From the IMG/VR virus record IMGVR_UViG_3300007734_000687, positions 1 to 41,121 of that record: DNA of 41,121 nt; one strand, written 5' to 3'. This document shows, piece after piece, positions 30,646 through 38,217 of the stretch. The DNA is from a virus. Position numbers and translations under genes: made by a program. Below the pieces are notes generated by a model that was given only the letters and a program-made list of their open reading frames with translations, did no database searches and had not been told where the DNA came from. How positions within the stretch are numbered: position 1 is the stretch's first letter; the number at the start of each line of letters is the position of its first letter.

Positions 30646-32145
30646 TTATACAAATATTTTATTTTCTATATCCTCGTACAAATCAATTGTGCTAGATTTA
30701 AATAATAATTGCAAAGCAATTGAAGTGGCGATTATTAAATCATCATTTTTTCCGTCTGCTGCTTGGATTTTTCCACCACTATCTATAAGAGTCATACACT
30801 CATCGAGAATATTTTTATCATTTATAATTATATGCTTATATGTAATTGCATCTATAAAGGCGTTGATCATAATTGGTCGAGATACTTGATCGGTTCTCCA
30901 ACCTAATTTTTCATCTTTATCAAAGTAGAGATTTTCATACATAATATATTCATTAAGTTTTAAAAGTACAGCATGACCGTGATTATTTCTTTCTACTGCG
31001 AGCAATGGTCTCTTTGAAGAAGAGGAAAAAATAATACATAACTCGCTTAATTTATCTGCGAATGTAGACGGTCTCCATTTATTAGACCTAAGAGTAGCAA
31101 CAATAGATCTTTTTTTAACGTCGATCATAACCGCTGTAGAGTAGTCACCACCTAGACCCTCTGAAGTATCTGCGCCTATTACGTATTGAGTATCTTTATA
31201 TGGTAGCTCAAATATTTTCATAAACTCGAAGTCTTTAATAGGTGTTTTACAATTTTCAATCATAGCTTTTATTTCAAATAGATCGAAAATCGTTTCGCCT
31301 GAGCTTAAGAAGCAAGTTTGCTCATCCTCTGGATACTCCTGATCGAAAGTAATTTTTCTTTTATCTGTCTGACTTACTTTTAATTCTGATTTTTTAAATC
31401 TACGGTAACTTAACTGCTCTTTATTAATATTTATTTTAAAATGCTTTTTTGCTTTAAGCTTAAATTGCTCTTCATCATCTGTAGTTTTAAAATCTTTAGA
31501 AGTTGGCATTATATATTCATGGTGCATAAACCAAGGAAAGAATAATTTAGAATATGGCTGATCTTGATCTATCCACATATCGTAGAAATAATTTGCAATA
31601 CCGTTAGGCGTGGATTCAATAGTTATGTAGCCTCCCATCGGTACGGCTTGCAACGTAGATTTAAGTCTCGAGGAATCTTTCATAAATGCTGCTTCTGAAA
31701 CGTGAAGGTCTAAGATAGTGTCTGATCGTGACTCTAGATCGCAATAAATACGTGAGTTAATTTCGGGAAAAAATAAGTTATATTTAGAGCCGCCACCTCG
31801 GTCTAATCTTGGCCTTAAGTCTTCGTCCATAGTCTCGTACGCAAATCTTACTATTCTAAATAATTTTTCAATAGAGTCCTGCTCGTGTGCAATAATACAG
31901 CAAGTCCAATTTCTACTAAAAAGAGTACGATCTAATCTAACTAACAATTCGTGCGTAGATACTCCAAATTGACGAGCCTTTAGAATCATTTTTCTTTTAC
32001 GTATCTCTTCACCTATTTTTTTTTGGATTGAATTACGAGTAAATGGAGTCTCTCGACCTTCTTTGGTTTTAATGTGATAAAGGTTTTCTAAGCGCCACAT
32101 GGGATTTAAAAGTAGATGATTGATATCATGATCGTTTAAATCCAT
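30646..32145 (-). CDS. Terminase large subunit
   Basis: 499 residues. The ATPase has a Walker A-type loop K-A-R-Q-F-G-V-S-T (56-64) and Walker B with catalytic Glu151 (I-L-D-L-H-V-S-E-A), then the coupling motif T-I-E-S-T-P-N-G (175-182). The nuclease (RNase H fold) residues are Asp326 (V-I-G-A-D-T-S-E-G), Glu385 (L-L-A-V-E-R-N) and Asp468/469 near the end (K-N-D-D-L-I-I-A). Complete and intact. It packages DNA by docking on the portal encoded next. Confidence 0.9.
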   Translation of the reverse strand: MDLNDHDINHLLLNPMWRLENLYHIKTKEGRETPFTRNSIQKKIGEEIRKRKMILKARQFGVSTHELLVRLDRTLFSRNWTCCIIAHEQDSIEKLFRIVRFAYETMDEDLRPRLDRGGGSKYNLFFPEINSRIYCDLESRSDTILDLHVSEAAFMKDSSRLKSTLQAVPMGGYITIESTPNGIANYFYDMWIDQDQPYSKLFFPWFMHHEYIMPTSKDFKTTDDEEQFKLKAKKHFKININKEQLSYRRFKKSELKVSQTDKRKITFDQEYPEDEQTCFLSSGETIFDLFEIKAMIENCKTPIKDFEFMKIFELPYKDTQYVIGADTSEGLGGDYSTAVMIDVKKRSIVATLRSNKWRPSTFADKLSELCIIFSSSSKRPLLAVERNNHGHAVLLKLNEYIMYENLYFDKDEKLGWRTDQVSRPIMINAFIDAITYKHIIINDKNILDECMTLIDSGGKIQAADGKNDDLIIATSIALQLLFKSSTIDLYEDIENKIFV

Positions 32146-32153
32146 TTAATTAA

Positions 32154-32636
32154 TTATTCTTTGTTAAGAGGTTTTTTCTTTTTAACTGGAGTCACATCTA
32201 TAATACCAGCTTGCTCTCTTGCCTTTTTATTGTCCTCTATTAGATTTAATATCTTATCGTGTAATGTAACTTTAGTTTGTACTTCGACGGTTTCTTTTTG
32301 TTTGCCCAGAAGTCTATCGAATATAAAGCTTAGTCTTATTTGATCGCCCTTACGAGCTGCTTCGATAAGTATACGAGCTATTAGCATCTCTAAAACTGGA
32401 CTATCACCCTTTTTAGCAAATTCAATTAAGTCTTTAAACTTCCAGTCTAAGAATTTAGTAAGTACGCGTTCGCAATCCTCTGTAGTAAATTTCTTTGCAT
32501 CATTCACGTCGTAACATGGTGTTCTTCCTGGCGATGGCCAGAATGGACACTTTCCTTTCTCGAAATCTTTACCGCCAAATTTTTGAAGAGGAGATCTCCC
32601 ACCTGATCCCACATTAGTAAGTCTTATAAAATTCAA
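32154..32636 (-). CDS. Terminase small subunit-type protein
   Basis: 160 residues. Residues about 75-120 have the pattern D-S-P-V-L-E-M-L-I-A-R-I-L-I-E-A-A-R-K-G-D and F-I-F-D-R-L-L-G-K-Q-K-E-T-V-E-V, characteristic of small terminase subunits; the N-terminal K-C-P-F-W-P-S-P-G-R-T-P region contains two cysteines. A basic tail follows. The ATG overlaps the epimerase by 23 bases; GTG at 32612 is an alternative start. It would recognise packaging DNA and stimulate the large subunit, which follows. Confidence 0.7.
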   Translation of the reverse strand: MNFIRLTNVGSGGRSPLQKFGGKDFEKGKCPFWPSPGRTPCYDVNDAKKFTTEDCERVLTKFLDWKFKDLIEFAKKGDSPVLEMLIARILIEAARKGDQIRLSFIFDRLLGKQKETVEVQTKVTLHDKILNLIEDNKKAREQAGIIDVTPVKKKKPLNKE

Positions 32637-33552
32637 TTGTACGATCTAGACCTTCGTCTAGATTAACATTAACTTTATAACCAAGATCCTCTTCGGCTAG
32701 AGCAATTGAAGCATAGCTAACTTGAGTTTCATTTGCTCTAGCAGCTTGATAAGCAATTTTCTTATCTAGTTTTAATGAAATTTTTTCTGCCAAATCTTTT
32801 ATAGTAGTAGGTATTCCCGTGCCTAAATTATAAACAAGATTGTCTTGATGATTCTTTTCTAAAGCTAGAACTATTCCCGAAACTATATCAGAGACATATG
32901 TAAAGTCCCTGACTACAGATCCGTTACCATTAATAGTTATAATATCGTCGTTTATAAATGATGGTATTACTGCAGAGTACTGACTACTTGCTAACTGCAT
33001 CGGTCCATAGACATTAAAAAATCTTAAACCGATTGTTGAAATATTATTAACGCGTGCATAGATATCGCAAAATTGCTCATTACTAAACTTAGAAAGTGAG
33101 TAAGGAGAGTTTGGCTTTGGCTCTATTAATTCGTATCGCATCTCTTCTTTACAGTTACCATAAACGCTTGATGAGCTAGCATAGATAAATTTCTTTATCT
33201 CTAGTCTCTTAGCTATAGTCATAATATTTATAAATCCAGTTACATTATTTGAAAACGTATCAATAGGTAACTCGAAAGATCTAGTAACTGAACCCATTGC
33301 AGCAAGATGAATTATAGCATCTATTTTTTCATGATAAACAATAGCTGTTAAAACATCTAACGATCTAATATCAGCTCTAAAGAATTTAAAATTACGCCAA
33401 TTATTACCAACTTGTTTTTTAATTATGCTAAAAGTTTCTTTATGTGAGTTTGAAAGGTTGTCTATTCCTAGGACTTCATATCTATCATTTAAAAGCTTGA
33501 TAAGTAGGTTTGATCCGATGAAGCCAGCGCATCCAGTTAGTAGAATTCTCAT
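32614..33552 (-). CDS. NAD-dependent sugar epimerase/dehydratase
   Basis: 312 residues, a complete extended short-chain dehydrogenase: G7-C-A-G10-F-I-G13 nucleotide loop, D-I-R (61-63), H-L-A-A (82-85), S127-S-S-V (catalytic Ser region) and Y151-S-L-S-K155 catalytic pair. Closest in style to UDP-glucose/UDP-GlcNAc 4-epimerases or nucleotide-sugar dehydratases. It overlaps the dehydrogenase-like gene (4 bases) and the terminase small subunit, so it is translated with packaging genes. It would supply a nucleotide sugar, perhaps for virion or host-surface glycosylation. Confidence 0.85.
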   Translation of the reverse strand: MRILLTGCAGFIGSNLLIKLLNDRYEVLGIDNLSNSHKETFSIIKKQVGNNWRNFKFFRADIRSLDVLTAIVYHEKIDAIIHLAAMGSVTRSFELPIDTFSNNVTGFINIMTIAKRLEIKKFIYASSSSVYGNCKEEMRYELIEPKPNSPYSLSKFSNEQFCDIYARVNNISTIGLRFFNVYGPMQLASSQYSAVIPSFINDDIITINGNGSVVRDFTYVSDIVSGIVLALEKNHQDNLVYNLGTGIPTTIKDLAEKISLKLDKKIAYQAARANETQVSYASIALAEEDLGYKVNVNLDEGLDRTIEFYKTY

Positions 33553-34541
33553 TTATCAGTACCTCTATAAGATAGATTTAAATCGATGATTAATTTTATA
33601 AAGTCTGCTTCACTTTGAAAATCATTACTGTTTAAATAGCCTAGAAACGATTCCATATTTTGAGGAAAACATTTTCCACCATAACCTAATTTGCCATCGG
33701 GCCCAGGTACTTGCGTATGATTTTTTAAATCTATGTAGCCAGAAATTCCCATACCTTCCTTTATATTTTCAATATTAGCATCATGGTATTTTGCAATATT
33801 ATTAAGCATATTAAAATAAGTAACCTTAAGAGCTCCGAAACAGTTATGAGCATACTTAGATAACTCACATTCAAGATTGCTCATTTGAATAATGATTTTA
33901 TTTGGAAATAAATCGTTAAGGATTTTTGAATCACAAGGTCCACATAATATCGGAAGTCTCTTAGCATCTTCATCCGCAGTTCTTTGCGTGAAAAATTCAG
34001 GCATCGAGATCGTACCAAGTTTGTCATTTACACCCATTAGAACGGTTGATCTTATAAAAATATGCTCTGTAATACCTCTAAAACGGTTAACTATACCTTC
34101 AAGAGCAGCTATACTCTGGCCATCCATTGATGAAAATACTGGTATACATATAAAGATGGCATCGACGTCTTCGAAATCATCGTTAAAATCTAAAACTGGA
34201 TCCAAGCACTTAATTTCATGTATAGTATTAAGTTCAAACCATCTCTTTAAAGTAGAGCCAACGAAACCAAGACCTACTATACCAACTTTAAGTTTATTTA
34301 TTTCTTGCTTAACGTAATTTGTATTAAAATTTTTGTTACTATAGTCTACTCCACATTTTCTACATACTTGGGCTTGATGAGTAAACCAAGGAGCCTGACC
34401 TTGGTCTTGGTATATCTGATTTGTAGACATATAATCATTTTGAAATACGTCTTGGTTTATAACAAATAGTAAGTCATCGCAGTTTTTACAGAAAAATTGA
34501 GTATTTTTTTTATACAAAATTAAATTTAAAGTAGACGACAT
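33549..34541 (-). CDS. Zinc-ribbon protein with shortened UDP-sugar dehydrogenase domain
   Basis: 330 residues. Residues 15-65 hold a zinc ribbon (C18-K-N-C21 and C60-R-K-C63). Residues 83-300 are a UDP-glucose/GDP-mannose dehydrogenase-like domain: G-L-G-F-V-G (90-95), I-R-S-T-V (163-167), P-E-F-F-T-Q-R (181-187) and the catalytic-cysteine block G-Y-G-G-K-C291-F-P-Q. The protein ends about 40 residues after this Cys, so the C-terminal UDP-binding domain of normal family members is missing. It is the first gene of the leftward late operon. It may be a dehydrogenase using another partner or a derived regulator. Confidence 0.7.
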   Translation of the reverse strand: MSSTLNLILYKKNTQFFCKNCDDLLFVINQDVFQNDYMSTNQIYQDQGQAPWFTHQAQVCRKCGVDYSNKNFNTNYVKQEINKLKVGIVGLGFVGSTLKRWFELNTIHEIKCLDPVLDFNDDFEDVDAIFICIPVFSSMDGQSIAALEGIVNRFRGITEHIFIRSTVLMGVNDKLGTISMPEFFTQRTADEDAKRLPILCGPCDSKILNDLFPNKIIIQMSNLECELSKYAHNCFGALKVTYFNMLNNIAKYHDANIENIKEGMGISGYIDLKNHTQVPGPDGKLGYGGKCFPQNMESFLGYLNSNDFQSEADFIKLIIDLNLSYRGTDK

Positions 34542-34557
34542 TAATAAAACTCCAATA

Positions 34558-34586
34558 TTGACATTTATAGTTCTGATCTTAATTAT
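34558..34586 (+). promoter_or_regulatory. Sigma-70-type promoter, possibly for a leaderless gene
   Basis: TTGACA (perfect -35), a 17-base spacer and AATTAT as -10 (4 of 6). Transcription would begin at about 34593, two bases before the ATG at 34595, which has no Shine-Dalgarno. It lies in the 53-base gap between divergent operons. Confidence 0.5.
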
Positions 34587-34594
34587 GTTTAGAT

Positions 34595-34819
34595 ATGGAA
34601 ATCAATGATTTAAATTTTGAAGAAAAAGATACTATCTGTAAGGCTGTTTCGATTTGCTTAACCAATCGTGAGTTTGAAAGATGGCTCGTCGTTAAAAGAA
34701 AATTACTTTTGGTGAACAAAAAAGCCAGAATTCAAGAATACTCTCGTACTGCTATCAAAGAAATGCTTGATAAGTTAGAACAGCTTTTGTCTGAATATGA
34801 TTTTGGTAATAACCCTTGA
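34595..34819 (+). CDS. Small helical hypothetical protein
   Basis: 74 residues, charged helices (D-L-N-F-E-E-K-D-T-I-C-K-A, then E-F-E-R-W-L-V-V-K-R-K-L-L). No recognised family and no HTH that I can identify, although the size and basic-acidic pattern would suit a small regulator. A good promoter ends just before its ATG, so it may be made from a leaderless message early in infection, divergent from the late operon. Confidence 0.55.
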   Translation: MEINDLNFEEKDTICKAVSICLTNREFERWLVVKRKLLLVNKKARIQEYSRTAIKEMLDKLEQLLSEYDFGNNP

Positions 34820-34863
34820 ATTTACTTGACGCTGTAAGTCGCTTTTTAAATAGGCACTTTTTT

Positions 34864-34889
34864 AGAAATTTCTGTTTAATGATTAATCA
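34864..34889. promoter_or_regulatory. Two adjacent 10-bp palindromes upstream of the ParB-like gene
   Basis: AGAAATTTCT (34864-34873) and TGATTAATCA (34880-34889) are perfect palindromes 6 bases apart, 25 bases before the ParB-like ATG at 34914. An upstream TTGACG (34827) could be a -35 element. The pair may be an operator. AT-rich DNA gives such palindromes by chance fairly often. Confidence 0.3.
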
Positions 34890-34913
34890 CTATTTTAATT
34901 AAAGAGGCTTTTA

Positions 34914-35525
34914 ATGGATATTAATAAAGTAATTGTTAATAAAGTCGAGTCTAGAGAGACTTTAGATTTAAGTGAATTAAAGGTATTTCAGGGTAAACTT
35001 AAAGTTATTTCTAAAGAAAAAATCGATGATCTTAAAGCCTCTTTAGTCAAAAACGGTATAGATTTATGTTTTCATATTTGGAAGGATTCTAAAAACAATA
35101 ATCAGATACTCGATGGTACGCATAGATTTTATGCTCTTAATTTATTAAGAGACGAAGGCTATTTTATACCACCTTTATCAGTTGTTTATATTATAGCAAA
35201 AACTCGTAAAGAGGCAGCGCAAATAATTTTAATTATGAATTCTAGATATGCGAAAATGAATCTAGAGTCGATAAGTGATTTTATGATAGATAACGAGCTA
35301 ACTGTTTCTGATTTAGATTTTTTAGATATACCAGAATTAAATATGAAAGACTTTAATCTAGATATAGATGATATAAGTGATCTTGAAGATCTTGATTCTG
35401 TAGATGAAAACTTTAACTTTACGATTAAATGTAATTCGCATGACGAATTTAAACAAGTACAAGAATATTTCGAAACGTCTGCATCTAAAGTTAAATTTGC
35501 AACTATCGAAAGTCGAATTAAATGA
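34914..35525 (+). CDS. ParB/Srx-fold domain protein
   Basis: 203 residues. Residues about 18-110 are a ParB N-terminal-type domain: L-D-L-S-E-L-K-V-F, then I-D-D-L-K-A-S-L-V-K-N-G-I, and the core Q-I-L-D-G-T-H-R-F-Y-A-L (residues about 63-74), the D-G-x-x-R signature that in ParB binds CTP or DNA. There is no ParB central HTH domain; the C-terminal third is acidic (L-D-I-D-D-I-S-D-L-E-D-L-D). Preceded by AAAGAGG. The stop overlaps the next start (ATGA). Phage ParB-fold proteins occur beside DNA-modification genes; here the partner is a glycosyltransferase. Confidence 0.7.
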   Translation: MDINKVIVNKVESRETLDLSELKVFQGKLKVISKEKIDDLKASLVKNGIDLCFHIWKDSKNNNQILDGTHRFYALNLLRDEGYFIPPLSVVYIIAKTRKEAAQIILIMNSRYAKMNLESISDFMIDNELTVSDLDFLDIPELNMKDFNLDIDDISDLEDLDSVDENFNFTIKCNSHDEFKQVQEYFETSASKVKFATIESRIK

Positions 35526-36454
35526 AAATAGCTATCGTTGAGACTTCTCTTTTTGTAGAAAATCCAATAGATGCGCATAGTCGAAACTCTAAAGAGATTC
35601 ATCAGTATTTAAGTCAATTTTATAGTGTAGATTTAATGTGGGGAGATTCTGAGGTAAAGAATTATAAGTACGATATAGTTTTATTTAGTTATTCGAGTTT
35701 TTATTTTCAGTATCAGAGATTTGAAGAATTTATAGAAATTAATAAGAATAGTTTAGTCGGTTGGATAACGAATGAATATAATATAACGCCTAACGGATGT
35801 TTTGGTAAATATATTAAATTTATGATTAGTAATTTTGAAAAGCATGGCCACTCGTATGGTAAAAAAGTTGACTACTATTTAATGACTAACTTAAATACTC
35901 TCTTCGCTCGTAAACGAAATAAGATAGTAGATAAGAAGTACGATCTAATATACTACGGTACGTATCGCACCGATCGCGAGGTCTACTTCAAAAAGTACTT
36001 TAGAGACGATCTAATACTATCGACTAGTACTAAGAATAAAAAGAAATTTAAGATACTCGGCTCTAATTGTAAAGTTATAGATAAGCTTAGCTTTAAAAAG
36101 TATAGCGAGACTTTAAATCTATTTCGCGCGTCGTTATATATAGAAGACGAATTCACCCACGACTGTTTTAATAATTTAGCAAATCGTTTCTACGAGGCGG
36201 TGTTTACTAATACCGCGCTCTTCTACGATAAGAGCTGTAAGAGTACTATCGAGAAGAGCAATTACGTTATAGAAGATTTTTGGTTCGTCTCTAGCTATAA
36301 CGAAATTATAGATAAGATAAGATCTAAAGAATTCGATATAAAAAAAGAAGAGTTTTTAGTTTACGCAGAAAAACAGGCTCTTCTTGAAAAAGAGACCTGT
36401 CTTAGAGAACTATTAGATTTTTTCGAGTTATTAAAGTCTAATATATCTATATAA
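35522..36454 (+). CDS. GT-B-type glycosyltransferase
   Basis: 310 residues. Early M-K-I-A-I-V-E-T-S and V-G-W-I-T-N-E-Y-N form the N-terminal lobe; Y-D-L-I-Y-Y-G-T-Y-R-T-D-R-E begins the second lobe, and L-Y-I-E-D-E-F-T-H-D...A-N-R-F-Y-E-A-V-F-T-N is the donor-binding E-rich region seen in group 1 glycosyltransferases. It is coupled to the ParB-like gene by ATGA. From about 35880 onward its codon choice shifts (more CTA, CGA and C-ending codons). The acceptor is unknown: host surface, DNA base, or virion protein. It converges with a leftward gene, stops overlapping by 8 bases. Confidence 0.6.
   Translation: MKIAIVETSLFVENPIDAHSRNSKEIHQYLSQFYSVDLMWGDSEVKNYKYDIVLFSYSSFYFQYQRFEEFIEINKNSLVGWITNEYNITPNGCFGKYIKFMISNFEKHGHSYGKKVDYYLMTNLNTLFARKRNKIVDKKYDLIYYGTYRTDREVYFKKYFRDDLILSTSTKNKKKFKILGSNCKVIDKLSFKKYSETLNLFRASLYIEDEFTHDCFNNLANRFYEAVFTNTALFYDKSCKSTIEKSNYVIEDFWFVSSYNEIIDKIRSKEFDIKKEEFLVYAEKQALLEKETCLRELLDFFELLKSNISI
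36369..36400 (-). terminator. Intrinsic terminator of the leftward small-gene operon
   Basis: On the minus strand ACAGG-T-CTCTT pairs with AAGAG-CCTGT (10 pairs, one bulged base) around a 7-base loop and is followed by TTTT. It is 47 bases past the last leftward stop codon and inside the opposing glycosyltransferase gene. On the plus strand no T run follows. Confidence 0.55.
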
Positions 36455-36641
36455 CATCTACGTATTGGCTAATTAAAGATAGTACTTCTTGATAATCTTT
36501 CGACTCGAAGGCTCTTTTGGTAAATTCTAGAGACTTTATTAGTTCGTCGTTTGCTTTTAATTCTCTAGAGACGATAGCGATAAGATTAAAGACGTTAGCA
36601 TTTTCACCTAAAAGTTTAACTTTAATTTTTTCTTTAGACAT
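36447..36641 (-). CDS. Small conserved-type phage protein
   Basis: 64 residues: I-K-V-K-L-L-G-E-N-A-N-V-F-N-L-I-A-I-V (6-24) and a helical C-terminus ending Q-Y-V-D-V-I. The pattern V.L.G..(G/A)N.F......V...L is common in short early phage proteins of unknown function. It is the last gene of the leftward early-type operon and ends 8 bases inside the convergent glycosyltransferase gene. Confidence 0.6.
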   Translation of the reverse strand: MSKEKIKVKLLGENANVFNLIAIVSRELKANDELIKSLEFTKRAFESKDYQEVLSLISQYVDVI

Positions 36642-36642
36642 T

Positions 36643-36966
36643 TTAGCCTACCTTATTTTTAGATTTAAATTCTTGAACTAGAGGAGAGTTAGTTGGAATT
36701 AAGTCTGTCGAGCTACTACAATTCTTACAAAAATGTTTCTGTTTTTTATAACGATTAATAGTATATAGTACACCTGGAACTATTAAAAATATTCCCCATA
36801 TAAATTGCATAATGAAGGATCCAGCTAACTCCCGACGAGGCTTATCTATCGTACCACATCTTAGACAGAATTTTTCTTTCGACTTAAATTCTGGAGATAG
36901 CGCTGTTAAAGGTAGAAAAATTGTGAAGTAAATTAGTAGCAAGTAGAAATAAGTATCTGGTTGCAT
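36643..36966 (-). CDS. Two-span membrane protein with zinc-ribbon cysteines
   Basis: 107 residues. A hydrophobic N-terminal span (F-Y-L-L-L-I-Y-F-T-I-F-L-P-L), then C-L-R-C-G, a second span (I-M-Q-F-I-W-G-I-F-L-I-V-P-G-V-L-Y) and C-K-N-C. The two CxxC pairs lie on opposite sides of the second span in sequence, so they could form one zinc site only if both ends face the same side. The start follows CTAGAAAGGA. Possible roles include superinfection exclusion; unproven. Confidence 0.6.
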   Translation of the reverse strand: MQPDTYFYLLLIYFTIFLPLTALSPEFKSKEKFCLRCGTIDKPRRELAGSFIMQFIWGIFLIVPGVLYTINRYKKQKHFCKNCSSSTDLIPTNSPLVQEFKSKNKVG

Positions 36967-36969
36967 ATA

Positions 36970-37221
36970 TTAGTTCCTTTCTAGTTTAATTACTCTTATA
37001 GAATTAACTATAGAGAGTACTTCCATAATTATAGACCAATTTTTAGGCTTTTCTATTCTATCTATAAACATCCTATTAATTTTATACTCGAATAAATTCT
37101 TATCTAAATTTCTATTCTCTTGAAAGAACTCGATAACTATTAATTTTTCGTTAATAGTTAATCGAGCGAGTAATTTAAAATAATGCGGATGCTTCTCTAG
37201 AATATCTAGAGGATTTTTCAT
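36970..37221 (-). CDS. Small helical hypothetical protein
   Basis: 83 residues, mostly helix with aromatic and basic residues (H-P-H-Y-F-K-L-L-A-R-L-T). No family recognised. Its final codons, K-L-E-R-N-stop, encode the CTAGAAAGGA ribosome site of the next gene. The ATG lacks a Shine-Dalgarno and lies 3 bases after the upstream stop, suggesting re-initiation. Confidence 0.55.
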   Translation of the reverse strand: MKNPLDILEKHPHYFKLLARLTINEKLIVIEFFQENRNLDKNLFEYKINRMFIDRIEKPKNWSIIMEVLSIVNSIRVIKLERN

Positions 37222-37224
37222 AAA

Positions 37225-37719
37225 TTATACGGCTTTTTCGGCTAGAATTTTTGCTTTATTAATTTCGTCTTCTAGTTTTATTTTTGCGACTAGAATAGCC
37301 TCTTTTGCGTCTAGTCTTGCTTTCGCTTTAATTTCTTTTATAATTTTAGCCGCATTTTTCTTACTATTTTTTTCTAGATCTTTTGCTTTTTCTATAGCGA
37401 TCTCGGCCTCTTCTTTTAGACCTCGCTCCTTAGCTCCAGAAAGAGCCTTTTCGACTTCTTTTATATCGTCTTTAATTTTATTTAAAATACTATCTAATAG
37501 CTCTGGCGAGCTGGTAGCGCGCGCTAGATTTAATAGATCTAGCTGTAAGTACGAATAACTAGATCTTAAGTTTACGTTACGATGGTCTTTTAAATATGCT
37601 CTAATATAATTACGACGACCATTTTTTAGTTTTATCTCTTCTTTAGATAGATTTTTCGTTTCGATCTCTTTAGTTAGAGATACGAACTCTTTTAGATACT
37701 CGTTTGTAGATATATACAT
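37225..37719 (-). CDS. Basic protein with Lys/Ala/Glu-rich helical tail
   Basis: 164 residues. Residues 1-50 (N-E-Y-L-K-E-F..., then R-R-N-Y-I-R-A-Y-L-K-D-H-R-N-V-N-L) match the 51-residue protein at 37768. Residues about 70-160 are a long alternating Lys/Ala/Glu helix (E-I-A-I-E-K-A-K-D-L-E-K, A-A-K-I-I-K-E-I-K-A-K-A), like histone-H1-type or coiled-coil tails. Preceded by CTAGAAAGGA. Possibly a DNA-binding or host-interaction protein. Confidence 0.6.
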   Translation of the reverse strand: MYISTNEYLKEFVSLTKEIETKNLSKEEIKLKNGRRNYIRAYLKDHRNVNLRSSYSYLQLDLLNLARATSSPELLDSILNKIKDDIKEVEKALSGAKERGLKEEAEIAIEKAKDLEKNSKKNAAKIIKEIKAKARLDAKEAILVAKIKLEDEINKAKILAEKAV

Positions 37720-37767
37720 TTTATTGTCCTTTCTAGATATTAAGAATTATTTCTTAATAGTTTTTAA

Positions 37768-37923
37768 TTATAAATTTATATTTCTATGATCTTTTAAATA
37801 TTGTTTTATATAACTCTTACGAGAACTAAGTCTCGATCTAGTTCTTTTATTTAATTTCGACTTAGTTAAAGTTTTTAAGATTCCTAAAAACTCTTTTAAA
37901 TAAGTATAGTTCGTTATTTTCAT
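37768..37923 (-). CDS. 51-residue paralogue of the Lys/Ala-rich protein's N-terminus
   Basis: ATG at 37923 follows CTAGAAGGGA. The 51-residue product (Y-L-K-E-F-L-G-I-L, then S-Y-I-K-Q-Y-L-K-D-H-R-N-I-N-L) aligns end to end with residues 1-50 of the neighbouring 164-residue protein, and stops exactly where that protein's helical tail begins. A duplicated head domain, either truncated or the ancestral form. Function unknown. Confidence 0.65.
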   Translation of the reverse strand: MKITNYTYLKEFLGILKTLTKSKLNKRTRSRLSSRKSYIKQYLKDHRNINL

Positions 37924-37980
37924 ATAATTCTCCCTTCTAGTCTCTCTAGACTAATTTCTAGAGAGTATTATTTAATTTAA

Positions 37981-38211
37981 TTAACAAATTTCTTTTATGT
38001 CTTCTAACTCTATTTCTAAAATCTCTATTTTAGAGATAACTTTAATATATAGATTATTTATATTAATATTAAATTCTATTCTTGAATTAACGGAAGGACT
38101 TATATCGAAATCTTGCATATATTTTTCTAAACCTTTTAATAACTCTTTATTAGAATTTAATTCGTTTTCGATATCTCTTTTTAAGATTTGGTTTCTAGTT
38201 AATTCTTTCAT
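37981..38211 (-). CDS. Small helical hypothetical protein
   Basis: 76 residues, acidic and Asn-rich, with helices at both ends (R-D-I-E-N-E-L-N-S-N-K-E-L-L-K-G-L, and I-E-I-L-E-I-E-L-E-D-I-K). First gene of the leftward small operon. Its leader contains AATCTAAACTAGAAGGGA, the same 18 bases that precede the divergent Sak4-like gene. No family recognised. Confidence 0.6.
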   Translation of the reverse strand: MKELTRNQILKRDIENELNSNKELLKGLEKYMQDFDISPSVNSRIEFNININNLYIKVISKIEILEIELEDIKEIC

Positions 38212-38217
38212 TTTAAG

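Noticed and set aside
33892-34317. 141-codon plus-strand frame opposite the dehydrogenase-like gene
   Set aside because: It is antisense to conserved Rossmann and catalytic-Cys motifs and has no ribosome site or family signature.
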